Source: Elusimicrobiota bacterium (GTDB lineage: Bacteria > Elusimicrobiota > Elusimicrobia > Elusimicrobiales > UBA9959). Taken from it: a stretch of DNA of 64,000 nucleotides. The notes beneath the pieces are model-generated. The model was not told the DNA's origin, did no database searches, and was given only the letters and a program-made list of their open reading frames with translations. The translations under genes were made by a program, and so were the position numbers. The stretch is from the NCBI GenBank assembly GCA_009773155.1, contig WOVA01000014.1:27434-91433 (forward strand), read 5' to 3'. The stretch's first letter is position 1; each line of letters starts with the position of its first letter. Positions 40,597-50,100 of this stretch are shown here, in pieces.

Positions 40597-42321
40597 CTAT
40601 CTGCCGCCCCGCAGAATATGCGTGTAGGTCTCGTCGGGCCTGGGCGGCAGCGCTATAGTCGCGTTCACTTTGCGCAACGGTTCGCGGACAAGACCGAAAA
40701 ACGGCTTTTTCTTTACGGATATCATGCGGTAAACCGCCCTCAGCGTTGCGCGCGGCCCGCAGGATGCCAGCATCATCATATATTTCAGGAGAAAGCGCCT
40801 GACGCCCGCCGGCAAGAGCATGTAGATCGCCGCGTATCTGTACCGGTTGACCTTTTTGCGCTTTAAGGTCCGGAAGAGCCCGTGCTTCTTCATGTAGGCG
40901 ACGATCAATTCCAGAAAAACGTAGTTCTTCCAGTAGACGACCTCTTCTTTTTCGTAGTCGGTGAAATTCAGGTAATGCCTGATATCGTTCGCGTTGACGC
41001 CGTAGAGGTTCTCAATGTACCGCTCTTCGTCGTCCAGCGAGCGGCCGATCAGCCCCACGTTACGCGCATATTCATACCCCGGCGTTCCCGGAACGGCCTG
41101 GAAATAGTTGATGCAGATCTCGTAGGGCGTATCGATGTCGTCCGGTATCGCCAGGGCGAGGTTGCGGATCGTCTCGCCGATGGTCTCCTCCGTCTCTCCG
41201 GGCATCCCGATGAGGAGCAGCACCGTCGTGTGTACCCCGTTCCTGAACGCTCCGTTCAGGGCTTCCAAGTTTTGCGCTACCGTGGTCCTTTTCTCCATTA
41301 CATCCAGCATTTTCCGGGAACAGGACTCTATCCCGAAACTTATCAGCACGCAGCCGGCTTCTTTCCATTCCCGGATGGTGCTCTCGCTGATGGTGTCCGT
41401 CCTGGTGCCCCCGACGGTCCAGTTCAACCGGCGGGATCTCAGATAAGCGACCAGCTCCGCCGTCTTCCTTTTATCGGCGCCGAAATGTTCGTCCTGGAAC
41501 TGGATCAGCCCGATATCCCGCGTTCTTATCAATTCCTCGATGTGGGCTATCACGGACAGCGGGGCTAGGGTGCTGTGCCCCCTGAAAAATCTATGGCAGA
41601 ACGAGCACCTCCCCACGCAGCCCTTGCAGGACACGACGTTCGCCAGCCTCTTGTGGACGTTTTCCGGAAAGAACATCCCGTAAAAGCCGCCGATCTCATG
41701 GCGGTTGATCCAGTTCTTATACGGCCCGTCGGTGACCTTCGGGAAGAATTCGATACCGGTAAATTCGGCCATCCTGCCGTAATTCATCTGGAGCAATCCG
41801 TTCTTCCCCGGCTCCGCGTAGCCGGTAAAAAAGGGGATACCGCCGGACATGAAAGCCAGTCCTTTGATATCCGAGAATCTCCGGGGGTCCGACAGGTCGA
41901 AACCGGCTTCCGCCAGCCTGGAGATGAGGCCGCTGAACGCCGGCTCCGATTCGCCGGTGACGCAGAAATCGATCTTCGTCCTTTGCAGAAGGATGTTAGC
42001 CATCACCGACATCTGTCCCCCGAGAACCTGGACGACGCCGGGAAAATGCTCCTTGAGGCGCGAAGACAGGTCTTTCAAGTACGCGTACGCGTGGGTAAGT
42101 ATGGCGCTGAAGCCGAAAATGTGGGGCGGCGCTTGGGCGAGCCTGTCCCTGAGCTCTTCGAAACTAAGCGGGGCGTTGGCGAGATCTATGAAATCCACCT
42201 CGCATTCCAGGGCCGGGTCCAGGCCGTCGATCACCCTGGAAATGCCTATCGGGTAGGTTCTATCCGGGAAACCGCTGGGGAGGGTGAAGAGGGTTATTCT
42301 GGGACGGCAACGCTTATTCAT
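40597..42321 (-). CDS. B12-binding-domain radical SAM protein
   Basis: CKGCVGRCSFCHRFFRGH (CxxxCxxC); HIFGFSAILTHAYAYLKDLSSRLKEHFPGVVQVLGGQMS. Confidence 0.9.
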   Translation of the reverse strand: MNKRCRPRITLFTLPSGFPDRTYPIGISRVIDGLDPALECEVDFIDLANAPLSFEELRDRLAQAPPHIFGFSAILTHAYAYLKDLSSRLKEHFPGVVQVLGGQMSVMANILLQRTKIDFCVTGESEPAFSGLISRLAEAGFDLSDPRRFSDIKGLAFMSGGIPFFTGYAEPGKNGLLQMNYGRMAEFTGIEFFPKVTDGPYKNWINRHEIGGFYGMFFPENVHKRLANVVSCKGCVGRCSFCHRFFRGHSTLAPLSVIAHIEELIRTRDIGLIQFQDEHFGADKRKTAELVAYLRSRRLNWTVGGTRTDTISESTIREWKEAGCVLISFGIESCSRKMLDVMEKRTTVAQNLEALNGAFRNGVHTTVLLLIGMPGETEETIGETIRNLALAIPDDIDTPYEICINYFQAVPGTPGYEYARNVGLIGRSLDDEERYIENLYGVNANDIRHYLNFTDYEKEEVVYWKNYVFLELIVAYMKKHGLFRTLKRKKVNRYRYAAIYMLLPAGVRRFLLKYMMMLASCGPRATLRAVYRMISVKKKPFFGLVREPLRKVNATIALPPRPDETYTHILRGGR

Positions 42322-42378
42322 AGGTTCACCAGACCGCTCCCGCGCCGCGGCGCGGGCCGCCGGACCCTTCCGGGCCGG

Positions 42379-43509
42379 TCAGGCGCGACTGCGACGGTAG
42401 TTTTTGTCCAGCCATTTACGGTAAGCCCCGGTCTTGACGTTCTTCACCCAGCCTGGATTGTCCAGGTACCAGCGCACGGTGCGCAGTATGCCGCCGGTGA
42501 AGTCTGCCGACGGGCGCCAGCCCAGTTCGCGCTTCAGTTTGGAAAAATCTATGGCGTAGCGCCGGTCATGGCCGGGGCGGTCTTTGACGAAGGTTATGAG
42601 GTCCTCGTAATTCTTGCCTTTGAGGGCGGGATTCTCCGGCGAGGGGAGCAGTTCTTCAAGCGCGGCGCAGACATTCTTCACCACGTCGATATTCTTCATC
42701 TCGCAGTCGCCGCCCACATTGTAGGTCTCGCCGGGGCGGCCTTTAAGCAGGATGCGCCAGACGGCGGCGCAATGGTCCTCCACGTAAAGCCAGTCGCGGA
42801 CGTTCCTGCCGTCGCCGTAAACGGGCAGCGGTTTCCCCTCCATCGCGTTGAGTATGACCAGCGGGATGAGTTTCTCGGGGAAGTGCCAGGGCCCGTAATT
42901 ATTGGAGCAGTTGGAGATGGTCACCGGCAGGCCGTAGGTGTGATGGTAGGCGCGGACCAGGTGGTCGGACGCGGCCTTGGAGGCGGAATACGGGCTGCGC
43001 GGGTCGTAGGGAGTGGTCTCTTTGAACTTGCCCGTGGCGCCCAGCGAGCCGTAAACCTCGTCGGTGCTGACATGGTGGAAGCGGACGTCCCTGCGGCCGG
43101 CGGAGGCGCCGGTCCCCTGACCGGCGGAGGCGCCGGTCCCATGACCGGCCCAGGCCGAGCGGGCGGATTCCAGCAGCGCGAAGGTGCCGTGGATATTGGT
43201 CTCCACGAAATCCCTGGGGCCGAAGATGGAGCGGTCCACGTGCGATTCGGCGGCGAAGTGGGCCACGGCGTCGAACTTGTGCTTTTTGAACAGCCGGCCC
43301 AGCAGAGCGAAATCGCAGATATCGCCTTTGACGAAAACATAGCGGTCTTTGTACTTGCGGCCGATATCGGCGAGATTCTCCGGATTACCGGCGTAGGTCA
43401 GCTTGTCGAGGTTGACGATAAGGCCTTTAAATCCGGACCGCTCCAGGACATAGCGCACGAAATTAGAACCGATAAATCCGGCTCCGCCGGTGACAAGTAT
43501 CGTCTTCAT
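42379..43509 (-). CDS. rfbB: dTDP-glucose 4,6-dehydratase
   Basis: [62 protein letters not shown]. Confidence 0.97.
   Translation of the reverse strand: MKTILVTGGAGFIGSNFVRYVLERSGFKGLIVNLDKLTYAGNPENLADIGRKYKDRYVFVKGDICDFALLGRLFKKHKFDAVAHFAAESHVDRSIFGPRDFVETNIHGTFALLESARSAWAGHGTGASAGQGTGASAGRRDVRFHHVSTDEVYGSLGATGKFKETTPYDPRSPYSASKAASDHLVRAYHHTYGLPVTISNCSNNYGPWHFPEKLIPLVILNAMEGKPLPVYGDGRNVRDWLYVEDHCAAVWRILLKGRPGETYNVGGDCEMKNIDVVKNVCAALEELLPSPENPALKGKNYEDLITFVKDRPGHDRRYAIDFSKLKRELGWRPSADFTGGILRTVRWYLDNPGWVKNVKTGAYRKWLDKNYRRSRA
43099..43149. repeat. two 24-bp tandem units carrying the palindrome GCCGGTCCC(C/A)TGACCGGC inside rfbB
   Basis: 43099-43122 and 43123-43146, one mismatch; encodes [17 protein letters not shown] just before the conserved [12 protein letters not shown]. 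Confidence 0.88.
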
Positions 43510-44345
43510 TTGTTCTCCCCGATGAATTTCTCCATGGAATCCCGCCAATGCGGGAGCTTAATACCGATCTGGCCGCATAGCGCCGCGTTGGACATGGCCG
43601 AATAGCCCGGCCGGCGGGCGGCGAGACCAAAATCGGCCATTTTGGCCGGGACCATTTCCTTCTCCACGCCGTACGCCCTGAGGGCCGCCCGCGCCCAGTC
43701 ATAGCGCGAGCACGGCTCTCCTCCGGAAAGATGCCAGCGGCCGGTGAGGCCGGCCTTAAGCGCCTCCATGACGGCCGCGACGGCGTCGGAGGCGCGGGTA
43801 GGGACGGAAACCTCGTCGTCGGCCACGCGCAGCGGGCCGGGCTTCTCCGCCCAGCCCAGCAGCTTATGCATGAAGTTCTGTGTGCCCCGGCCGTATACCC
43901 AGCTCAGCCGCAGTACCAGCGAGCCGGGGCAGTCCAGGGCGTATTCCTCGCCCTTGAGTTTGGACCGGCCGTATTCATTGAGAGGGTTGACGGCGTCCGT
44001 CTCGACATAAGGGACGCGCTTCTCACCGTCGAAGACATAATCGGTGCCGAAGTGGAGCAGCTTGGATTCCAGCTGCCGGGCGGCGAAGGCCAGGTTGCGC
44101 ACGCCCCCGGCATTGACGGCGGCGGCGGCGGCGGGCTCGGCCTCGGCCTTGTCCACCAGGTTATAGGCCGCGCAGTTTATGATGAGGCCGGGGCGGTACG
44201 GCATGACGGCCTTCAGGACGGCGTCGCCGTCGGCGATATCCAGCGTATCCAGGTCGGCGGCGGCGTATTCCCAGCCGTTCCCCTCGAAAAGACGGACGAA
44301 CTCCGCTCCCAACTGGCCTTTTGAACCGGCGATGAAAACGCGCAT
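43506..44345 (-). CDS. rfbD: dTDP-4-dehydrorhamnose reductase
   Basis: [63 protein letters not shown]. Confidence 0.96.
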   Translation of the reverse strand: MRVFIAGSKGQLGAEFVRLFEGNGWEYAAADLDTLDIADGDAVLKAVMPYRPGLIINCAAYNLVDKAEAEPAAAAAVNAGGVRNLAFAARQLESKLLHFGTDYVFDGEKRVPYVETDAVNPLNEYGRSKLKGEEYALDCPGSLVLRLSWVYGRGTQNFMHKLLGWAEKPGPLRVADDEVSVPTRASDAVAAVMEALKAGLTGRWHLSGGEPCSRYDWARAALRAYGVEKEMVPAKMADFGLAARRPGYSAMSNAALCGQIGIKLPHWRDSMEKFIGENK

Positions 44346-44887
44346 CAGAATTTTGCGTCCTTGAGAAAGGGCAGGGCGGCGTCCCTGGGCGAGAGCAGGG
44401 GCGAGGGATTCCCCCACCTCACTCCGACCTCCGGGTCGTCCCAGCGTATCCCCCCCTCGTCGGGCGGCGAATACTCAGCGGTGCATTTATACATAAACTC
44501 GGCCGTTTCGCTGAGGGTAAGGAAACCGTGCGCGAAGCCGGGAGGGAAATACAGCATGAAAGCGTTCTCGGCACTCAGTTCCACCGCCAGCCACCGGCCG
44601 AATGTAGGCGAATCCCGGCGTATATCCACGCCCACGTCGAGGACAGCGCCGCCCACGCAGCGCACCAGCTTTCCCTGGGCGGCCGCTCCGCGCTGAAAAT
44701 GCAGGCCGCGCAGCACGCCCTTGGCTGACCTGGAATGATTATCCTGGACGAAATCGCCGGGGACGCCGGCCTGGATGAAATCGCTCCGCTTGAAAGACTC
44801 CATCGCGAAGCCGCGGGGATCGGGAAAGACGCGCGGCTTCACCAGGACGCAGCCTTCGAGGGAGAGTTTCTCGAATTCGAAAGGCAT
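44345..44887 (-). CDS. rfbC: dTDP-4-dehydrorhamnose 3,5-epimerase
   Basis: VLRGLHFQRGAAAQGKLVRCVGGAVLDVGVDIRRDSPTFG; YFPPGFAHGFLTLSE. Confidence 0.97.
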   Translation of the reverse strand: MPFEFEKLSLEGCVLVKPRVFPDPRGFAMESFKRSDFIQAGVPGDFVQDNHSRSAKGVLRGLHFQRGAAAQGKLVRCVGGAVLDVGVDIRRDSPTFGRWLAVELSAENAFMLYFPPGFAHGFLTLSETAEFMYKCTAEYSPPDEGGIRWDDPEVGVRWGNPSPLLSPRDAALPFLKDAKF

Positions 44888-44888
44888 A

Positions 44889-45764
44889 TTACTCCCCGCC
44901 GGCCACTTTGCGCAGGTAGGCGCCGTAGCTGTTCTTGCTCAGGCCGTCGGCCAGTTTTAGCAGCGCGGCCCGGTCTATCCAGCCCTGCGAGTAGGCGATC
45001 TCCTCTATGCAGGCGATCATCAGGCCCTGCCGCTTCTCGACGGTGGCGATAAAGTCCCCCGCCTCCAGCAGGCTGTCGAAAGTGCCGGTATCCAGCCAGG
45101 CGTAACCGCGGCCCAGCAGCTCCACTTTAAGCGTGCCCTCCGCAAGATAGACCTTGTTGAGGTCGGTTATCTCCAGCTCGCCGCGCGCGCTGGGCTTTAT
45201 ACCGCGCGCCGCGCCGGCGACGCCACGGGGATAAAAATAAAGGCCGGTGACGGCGTAATTGCTCTTGGGCTTGGCGGGCTTCTCCTCTATGGAGAGCGCA
45301 CGACCGGACTTGTCGAAATAGACCACGCCGTAGCGCTCGGGGTCGTTGACATAATAGCCGAAGACGGTGGCCTGGCCGGCGGAGGCGGCGTGGACCGCCT
45401 TGCGGAAGGCCTCGGGCAGGCCGTGGCCGTAGAAGATATTGTCGCCCAGCACCAGGCAGGCGGTATCGTCGCCGATGAACTTCTCGCCGATGATAAGCGC
45501 CTGGGCCAGGCCTTCGGGCCGGGGCTGTTCGGCGTAGGAGAGCTTGAGACCCCAGCGCGAGCCGTCGGCGAAGATGGCCTTGAAGCGCGGCAGGTCAGCC
45601 GGCGTGGAGATGATGAGTATCTCCCGTATGCCGGCCAGCATCAGCGCCGACAACGGGTAATAGATCATCGGCTTGTCGTATACCGGCAGCAATTGCTTGC
45701 AGACCGGCATGGTGACCGGGTAAAGCCTTGTGCCGGACCCTCCGGCCAGTATGATCCCTTTCAT
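44889..45764 (-). CDS. rfbA: glucose-1-phosphate thymidylyltransferase
   Basis: [52 protein letters not shown]. Confidence 0.98.
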   Translation of the reverse strand: MKGIILAGGSGTRLYPVTMPVCKQLLPVYDKPMIYYPLSALMLAGIREILIISTPADLPRFKAIFADGSRWGLKLSYAEQPRPEGLAQALIIGEKFIGDDTACLVLGDNIFYGHGLPEAFRKAVHAASAGQATVFGYYVNDPERYGVVYFDKSGRALSIEEKPAKPKSNYAVTGLYFYPRGVAGAARGIKPSARGELEITDLNKVYLAEGTLKVELLGRGYAWLDTGTFDSLLEAGDFIATVEKRQGLMIACIEEIAYSQGWIDRAALLKLADGLSKNSYGAYLRKVAGGE

Positions 45765-45780
45765 TTTGACTCCTGTTAAC

Positions 45781-45841
45781 GGGGACGTTGTTTAGTTCTT
45801 TAGTTTTATCCCGCAAAACTAAAGAACTAAACAACGTCCCC
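45781..45841. repeat. perfect 27-bp inverted repeat with 7-nt loop (palindromic element or terminator-like hairpin)
   Basis: GGGGACGTTGTTTAGTTCTTTAGTTTT-ATCCCGC-AAAACTAAAGAACTAAACAACGTCCCC. Confidence 0.95.
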
Positions 45842-45847
45842 CTAAAA

Positions 45848-46624
45848 TCACCAGCGCGTTTCCAGCACCCGGTCGTCGGCCTTGGGCTTGCGGAAGAACT
45901 GCGGCAGCTTGGCCAGGTTGCGCATCAGCACGGTAACCACGCCGCCCAGGCCGTATTCCTTGAGCACGCGGTAATCCTCGCGGCTGCGCGCCATCAGCCA
46001 GCCCAGCGACTTCTTCTTGTCGTCGTAACGCATCTTCACCAGCACCTCGGGCATATACCAGGTGGTGGCGTAGTTCTTGTAAAGGAACCGCGCTATCAGC
46101 TCGTAGTCGGCGCGCAGCTTGTAATCGGTGGCGAAATAGCCGAATCGCCTGAACAGGTCGCGGTGGATGAAGAACACCGGCAGCGGCGGCATCCAGCCGT
46201 TCTCGAAATTGTAGCGGTCGTACTCGCCGGCCTTATAGTAGCGCAGCGCGCGCTGCGAGTCGGTGGCGATATAGACCATGTCGCCGTAGAGGCAGTCGCG
46301 GCGCTTGGCGGCCATGGTGCGCAGCACATTGGCGACGGTATTGCGGTCGGTGTAGAAGCTGTCGGGCGGCAGCACGGCGATGATGTCGCCGGTCGAGGCC
46401 GAGAGGCATTTATTCAAAGCCGTGTAGTAGTCGTCTCCCCTGAGCTGCAGGAACTTGGTGAAGCGGTTCTGGTAGCGCTTTATCACGTCCAGCGTGCCGT
46501 CGGTGGAGCCGCGGTCGGCCAGAATATACTCCAGTTCGGTCCAGTTCTGGCCGAGCGCGCTCTGCATGCAGTCCTCGACAGTCTTCTTGGCGTTGAGGGC
46601 TACGGTAACTATGGTGATCTTCAT
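45848..46624 (-). CDS. GT2 family glycosyltransferase
   Basis: MKITIVTVALNAKKTVEDCMQSALGQNWTELEYILADRGSTDGTLDVI. Confidence 0.93.
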   Translation of the reverse strand: MKITIVTVALNAKKTVEDCMQSALGQNWTELEYILADRGSTDGTLDVIKRYQNRFTKFLQLRGDDYYTALNKCLSASTGDIIAVLPPDSFYTDRNTVANVLRTMAAKRRDCLYGDMVYIATDSQRALRYYKAGEYDRYNFENGWMPPLPVFFIHRDLFRRFGYFATDYKLRADYELIARFLYKNYATTWYMPEVLVKMRYDDKKKSLGWLMARSREDYRVLKEYGLGGVVTVLMRNLAKLPQFFRKPKADDRVLETRW

Positions 46625-48324
46625 CGTTTATCCTTAAGCGGGGTGACCAGGAAGTTGTTTATGGCCAGCAGGGCCGCGCCGGAGCTTTCAAAGCATTCCA
46701 GCGCCTGCTCGGGCGTGACCGGCAGCGGCTCGCCCGACAACAACGGGGCGCTGACCAGCATGGGTACGCCCACGCGCCTGTCGAAGGCCTCCAGCAGCGC
46801 GTAGAAACGGTGGTTGAACTCCCAGGTGACGGTCTGCACGCGCGGCAGGTCGCCGCCCGGCAGGCCGGGTACCTGGTCGCGGCGCGCGGAGCGCACTAAC
46901 AGGGCTTTGGCCATGAACGGCGACGGGTGGACGGTGTCGAACCACTCGCCCGCCTTCTCGGCCATCACGGCCGCGCCGCCGCCTTCCAGCTCGCGGCTGA
47001 CGGGGATGCGCGGATCGGAGAGCAGGCAGCGGCCGCCCAGCGGCCAGGCGCCCCACGGCGAGCGGCCCTGGAACCAGCCTACTCGTCCCCCGCCGGCCAG
47101 CGTGCCGGCGACGGTCTCGTACATCTCTTTCTCCCCGACTTTACCGTACGACATACCGCGTGACTTAAGCAGCGCCTCGACATAAGAATCGTCGTAATGC
47201 GGGCCGATGTAGGGATTTTCCAGCTGGTAGCTGCGGCGGTAGCCCTTGGCCTGGTTCCAGATCCAGTAGGCCGCGCCGATGGCCGTGCCCCCGGCGTGCG
47301 GCGCCGGCGGAACATAGACTTCGCGGAAGCGGGTCTTCTCGTATATTTTACCGACGGCCAGCGCGTTGCGCGCGCAGCCGCCCGAGAGGCAGAGCTTGTC
47401 GTTGCGGAACTTTTCGTAGGCGGAATTGAGCACGTGGAAGAAGATCTCCTCAAAGACCGCCTGCGTCGAGGCCGCGATATCGGCGTGGCGCTGCTCCAGC
47501 GGCTCATTGGCCTCGCGCGGCTTGCCGATGAGGCCCTCCAGCCTGGCCGAGAACAGCCGCGGCAGCGCGGGCGCGCGGTCGCGCCAGAACATGGCCGCCG
47601 CCTCGGGCCCGTGCGCGAAGTACGACTCGTCCACCCGGTAGAAACCGTCGGGCGAGGGCTTTATCAGCTGGCGCAGCTCGGTCTCGAACTCCGGGCGGCC
47701 GGTCCTGGAGAGCTCCATGAGCCGCCCCTCGCCGCCCCAGGCCCCGAAGCCAAGGAACTGCGCCATCGCCGCGTAGAACATCCCCAGCGAATGCGGATAA
47801 TAGCAGCGGTCGCGCTCGTAAATTTTATTATCGACGCCAGAGGCCCGCATGCCGCTGACATAGTCGCCGAAGCCGTCCAGCGAAACGCAGACGGCCGAAT
47901 CGTGCGGCGACACCAGGTAGGCGCCGGCTAGGTGGGCCTTGTGATGCTCCACATAGCGCACGCGCGCCTTCACGGCGCCCGGGTCGCGCTCCAGCGCGGC
48001 GCAGAGGTCCTTCTTGATATCGCCCAGCCTGGTGCCGAAGCCGAGGCGGTCCTTAAGAAGCCCCAGCGTTATCTTCTCCCCCCGGAGCGTGGCCACTTTC
48101 AGCCGCATATTGGCGTGCGGGTCGCGGCCGACGGCGATAAGGTCCACGTCCTTGAGGTCGAAATGGCAGTAGGCCAGGCAGGCTTTGACGGCCTCTACGG
48201 GCAGCCCCGCCCAGCCGGCGCTGCGGCGCACGCGCGCCTCTTCCAGCGCGCACATCAGCTTGCCGTTTATGACCAGGCAGGCGGAAGAATTCTCATCGTA
48301 GGCACTGATACCTAAAATTATCAT
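46621..48324 (-). CDS. carbamoyltransferase (NodU/CmcH family)
   Basis: MIILGISAYDENSSACLVINGKLMCALEEARVRR; VEHHKAHLAGAYLVSPHDSAVCVSLDGFGD; LCLSGGCARNALAVGKI. Confidence 0.92.
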   Translation of the reverse strand: MIILGISAYDENSSACLVINGKLMCALEEARVRRSAGWAGLPVEAVKACLAYCHFDLKDVDLIAVGRDPHANMRLKVATLRGEKITLGLLKDRLGFGTRLGDIKKDLCAALERDPGAVKARVRYVEHHKAHLAGAYLVSPHDSAVCVSLDGFGDYVSGMRASGVDNKIYERDRCYYPHSLGMFYAAMAQFLGFGAWGGEGRLMELSRTGRPEFETELRQLIKPSPDGFYRVDESYFAHGPEAAAMFWRDRAPALPRLFSARLEGLIGKPREANEPLEQRHADIAASTQAVFEEIFFHVLNSAYEKFRNDKLCLSGGCARNALAVGKIYEKTRFREVYVPPAPHAGGTAIGAAYWIWNQAKGYRRSYQLENPYIGPHYDDSYVEALLKSRGMSYGKVGEKEMYETVAGTLAGGGRVGWFQGRSPWGAWPLGGRCLLSDPRIPVSRELEGGGAAVMAEKAGEWFDTVHPSPFMAKALLVRSARRDQVPGLPGGDLPRVQTVTWEFNHRFYALLEAFDRRVGVPMLVSAPLLSGEPLPVTPEQALECFESSGAALLAINNFLVTPLKDKR

Positions 48325-48343
48325 GCGTATATTATATTAATTC

Positions 48344-48423
48344 GGGGACATAATACTTAACTCCCTTGAACCGAATTCCGCGGAACTCCCCCGGAGGAGC
48401 CGGGAATTAAGTATTGTGTCCCC
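48344..48423. repeat. REP-like element with inverted ends GGGGACATAATACTTAACTCCC / GGGAATTAAGTATTGTGTCCCC
   Basis: Arms 20/22 complementary, 80 bp end to end, intergenic. Confidence 0.82.
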
Positions 48424-48436
48424 AAAACTCCCAGAA

Positions 48437-48994
48437 TTACTTGACGGCTATGAAGGCGGGGTAATAGCCCTGGCCCGAAGAGCACCCCTCCAGGGCCTCC
48501 GCGCCGGGCCGGCATTTCAGGAAGCGGGCCCTGAACCCGCGCTTACGCAGAAGGGCCGGGACCTCGCCGGCGGAAAACAAACCGCACCTGAACCGGTCGG
48601 TCTCCACACTGAACCCGCCCTTGCGGCGTATCAGGAAGACGAAGCGGGTCTCATAGTGACTGTCGCTCGGATCGGGGTCGTAGAGATTCTCGATGAAGGC
48701 GATCTTCACGCCCTTCCCCCGCCCGATATAGCCGTCCACGGCGCCCTGCCGGAACTGCGCCCGGTCGGTATCGAGCAGGAAAAAGAAGACCCCGCCTTTT
48801 TCCAGGTGGCGGTAGGCCGTCGCGAACACCTTCTCCAGGTCCGCCGGCCCGGTCATGTGGTTGAGGGAATCCCAGGCCACCACCGCGTCGTAGGTCCGGC
48901 CCAGCCGCAGCGTCCGCATATCCCCGACGGCGTAGGCGACATCCGGGTTTAGCCGGCGCGCCAGCCGCCCGTAGAGTTTCCCAGTCGTCTTCAT
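48437..48994 (-). pseudogene. N-terminally truncated class I SAM methyltransferase
   Basis: Starts immediately before VAYAVGDMRTLRLGRTYDAVVAWDSLNHMTG; SAM motif I (GxGxG) region absent. Confidence 0.68.
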
Positions 48995-49103
48995 AGGCGC
49001 GCCTGGCGGGACGAGGACTGGCGCGCGGCCGGATCGGCCATGTACTTGCGCATGAACGACGCATGCGAAACCGTCCTTTTCATTTCAGCCTCCGCACCTG
49101 CAT
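48991..49103 (-). pseudogene. in-frame collapsed HI1419/HI1420-type TA pair (toxin MQVRRLK*, antitoxin MKRTVSHASFMRKYMADPAARQSSSRQARL*)
   Basis: Termini match the longer copies at 52034-52611 (antitoxin MRRYITHDSYMKECMADPA...RSSSRQAHL*, toxin MQ...YRRLK*), with the same ATGA overlap. Confidence 0.75.
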
Positions 49104-49120
49104 ACGGGTCTCCTTAATAG

Positions 49121-49137
49121 TGTATCCCAAAGATACA
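49121..49137. promoter_or_regulatory. candidate TA operator TGTATC-CCAAA-GATACA
   Basis: Matches the operator-like TGTATCC-CACA-GGATACA at 52628-52645 at the equivalent position. Confidence 0.5.
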
Positions 49138-49296
49138 GACTGTCAACCCCTCCGACGAACCACGTCGTGTCGCGCGTCAAGGGCTAAAGATATAGGATTT
49201 TCAGCGCTGCCGATGCGGGGAGGGCGCGGAGCCGGCCTTTTTTTGTCGTTACGCAGCTCTCCCTGGGGCCAAGCCACGGGAGGTTCGGCCCATTTC

Positions 49297-50100
49297 TTAA
49301 CCGGCTGAATTAATAGCGGCGGTGAGCGTATCTTTGCTGAAAAGCCTCAGCTCGGATTTATTCTCTAAAAATCTTTCGACATCTTTCTTCGCCGCGCCCA
49401 GGTCGATGCGCTCAGCCCTTTCCAGCATGAAGTCCTTAAAGTTCCCGGCGTTCACTCCGGGCGCCGTCCCCTGGCTTTGAGCCACGGCATTGTTGAGCAG
49501 TTCAAAATTCGGCTGCACCTTCCTGGCTAAATACCAGAAGAGATCATAAATATCGCGCCCCTTAGTATAGCGCCTGTAAAAAGAGGCGTGCAGCTTCCCC
49601 GCGAACAGTGACGGCAGGTCATAATGCGCCAGACTGAACAAATAGGTTTTATTAAGCACGGTGGTCTGCATTTTCCACCCGGCCGGCGGATTAGTGTCGA
49701 TCTCAAGTTTGATAGACAACTTTTCCCGTTTATGCCCCGACAAACCCAAAGCGTGCGGCAGTCCCGGGAAAGTCAAAAAAGCGGAATTCACGGTTTTATC
49801 CCTGTCCTTGTCCAGAACAGCGTTAAGACCGTTCAGCCGGAAATTTTTCTCAAGCCCGCCACAGAGCCCGCCGAAGTCATACCCGGCGGCGTTAAAAACA
49901 GAAAAGTCCAGATCCTCCGAAAACCGCCGCAGCCCGAAAACAACGCGCAACGCCGTGCCGCCGATAAAAGCGAGCCGGGAAAACGCGTCCTGGTCTGACA
50001 AAGATTTAAGCGCCAGTATCTGAAGGAACTCCCTGGCCTTATTGAGTTTATCTTCAACTGAGACTCCGCCCGCCAGTTCCTGCTTTAAAGCCTCGATCAT
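49297..50100 (-). CDS. AbiEii-type nucleotidyltransferase toxin
   Basis: LAFIGGTALRVVFGLRRFSEDLDFSVF; LFAGKLHASFYRRYTKGRDIYDLFWYLARKVQPNFELLNNA. Confidence 0.9.
   Translation of the reverse strand: MIEALKQELAGGVSVEDKLNKAREFLQILALKSLSDQDAFSRLAFIGGTALRVVFGLRRFSEDLDFSVFNAAGYDFGGLCGGLEKNFRLNGLNAVLDKDRDKTVNSAFLTFPGLPHALGLSGHKREKLSIKLEIDTNPPAGWKMQTTVLNKTYLFSLAHYDLPSLFAGKLHASFYRRYTKGRDIYDLFWYLARKVQPNFELLNNAVAQSQGTAPGVNAGNFKDFMLERAERIDLGAAKKDVERFLENKSELRLFSKDTLTAAINSAG

Noticed and set aside
41575-43605. 676-aa plus-strand ORF opposite radical SAM/rfbB
   Set aside because: Antisense shadow of two well-conserved genes
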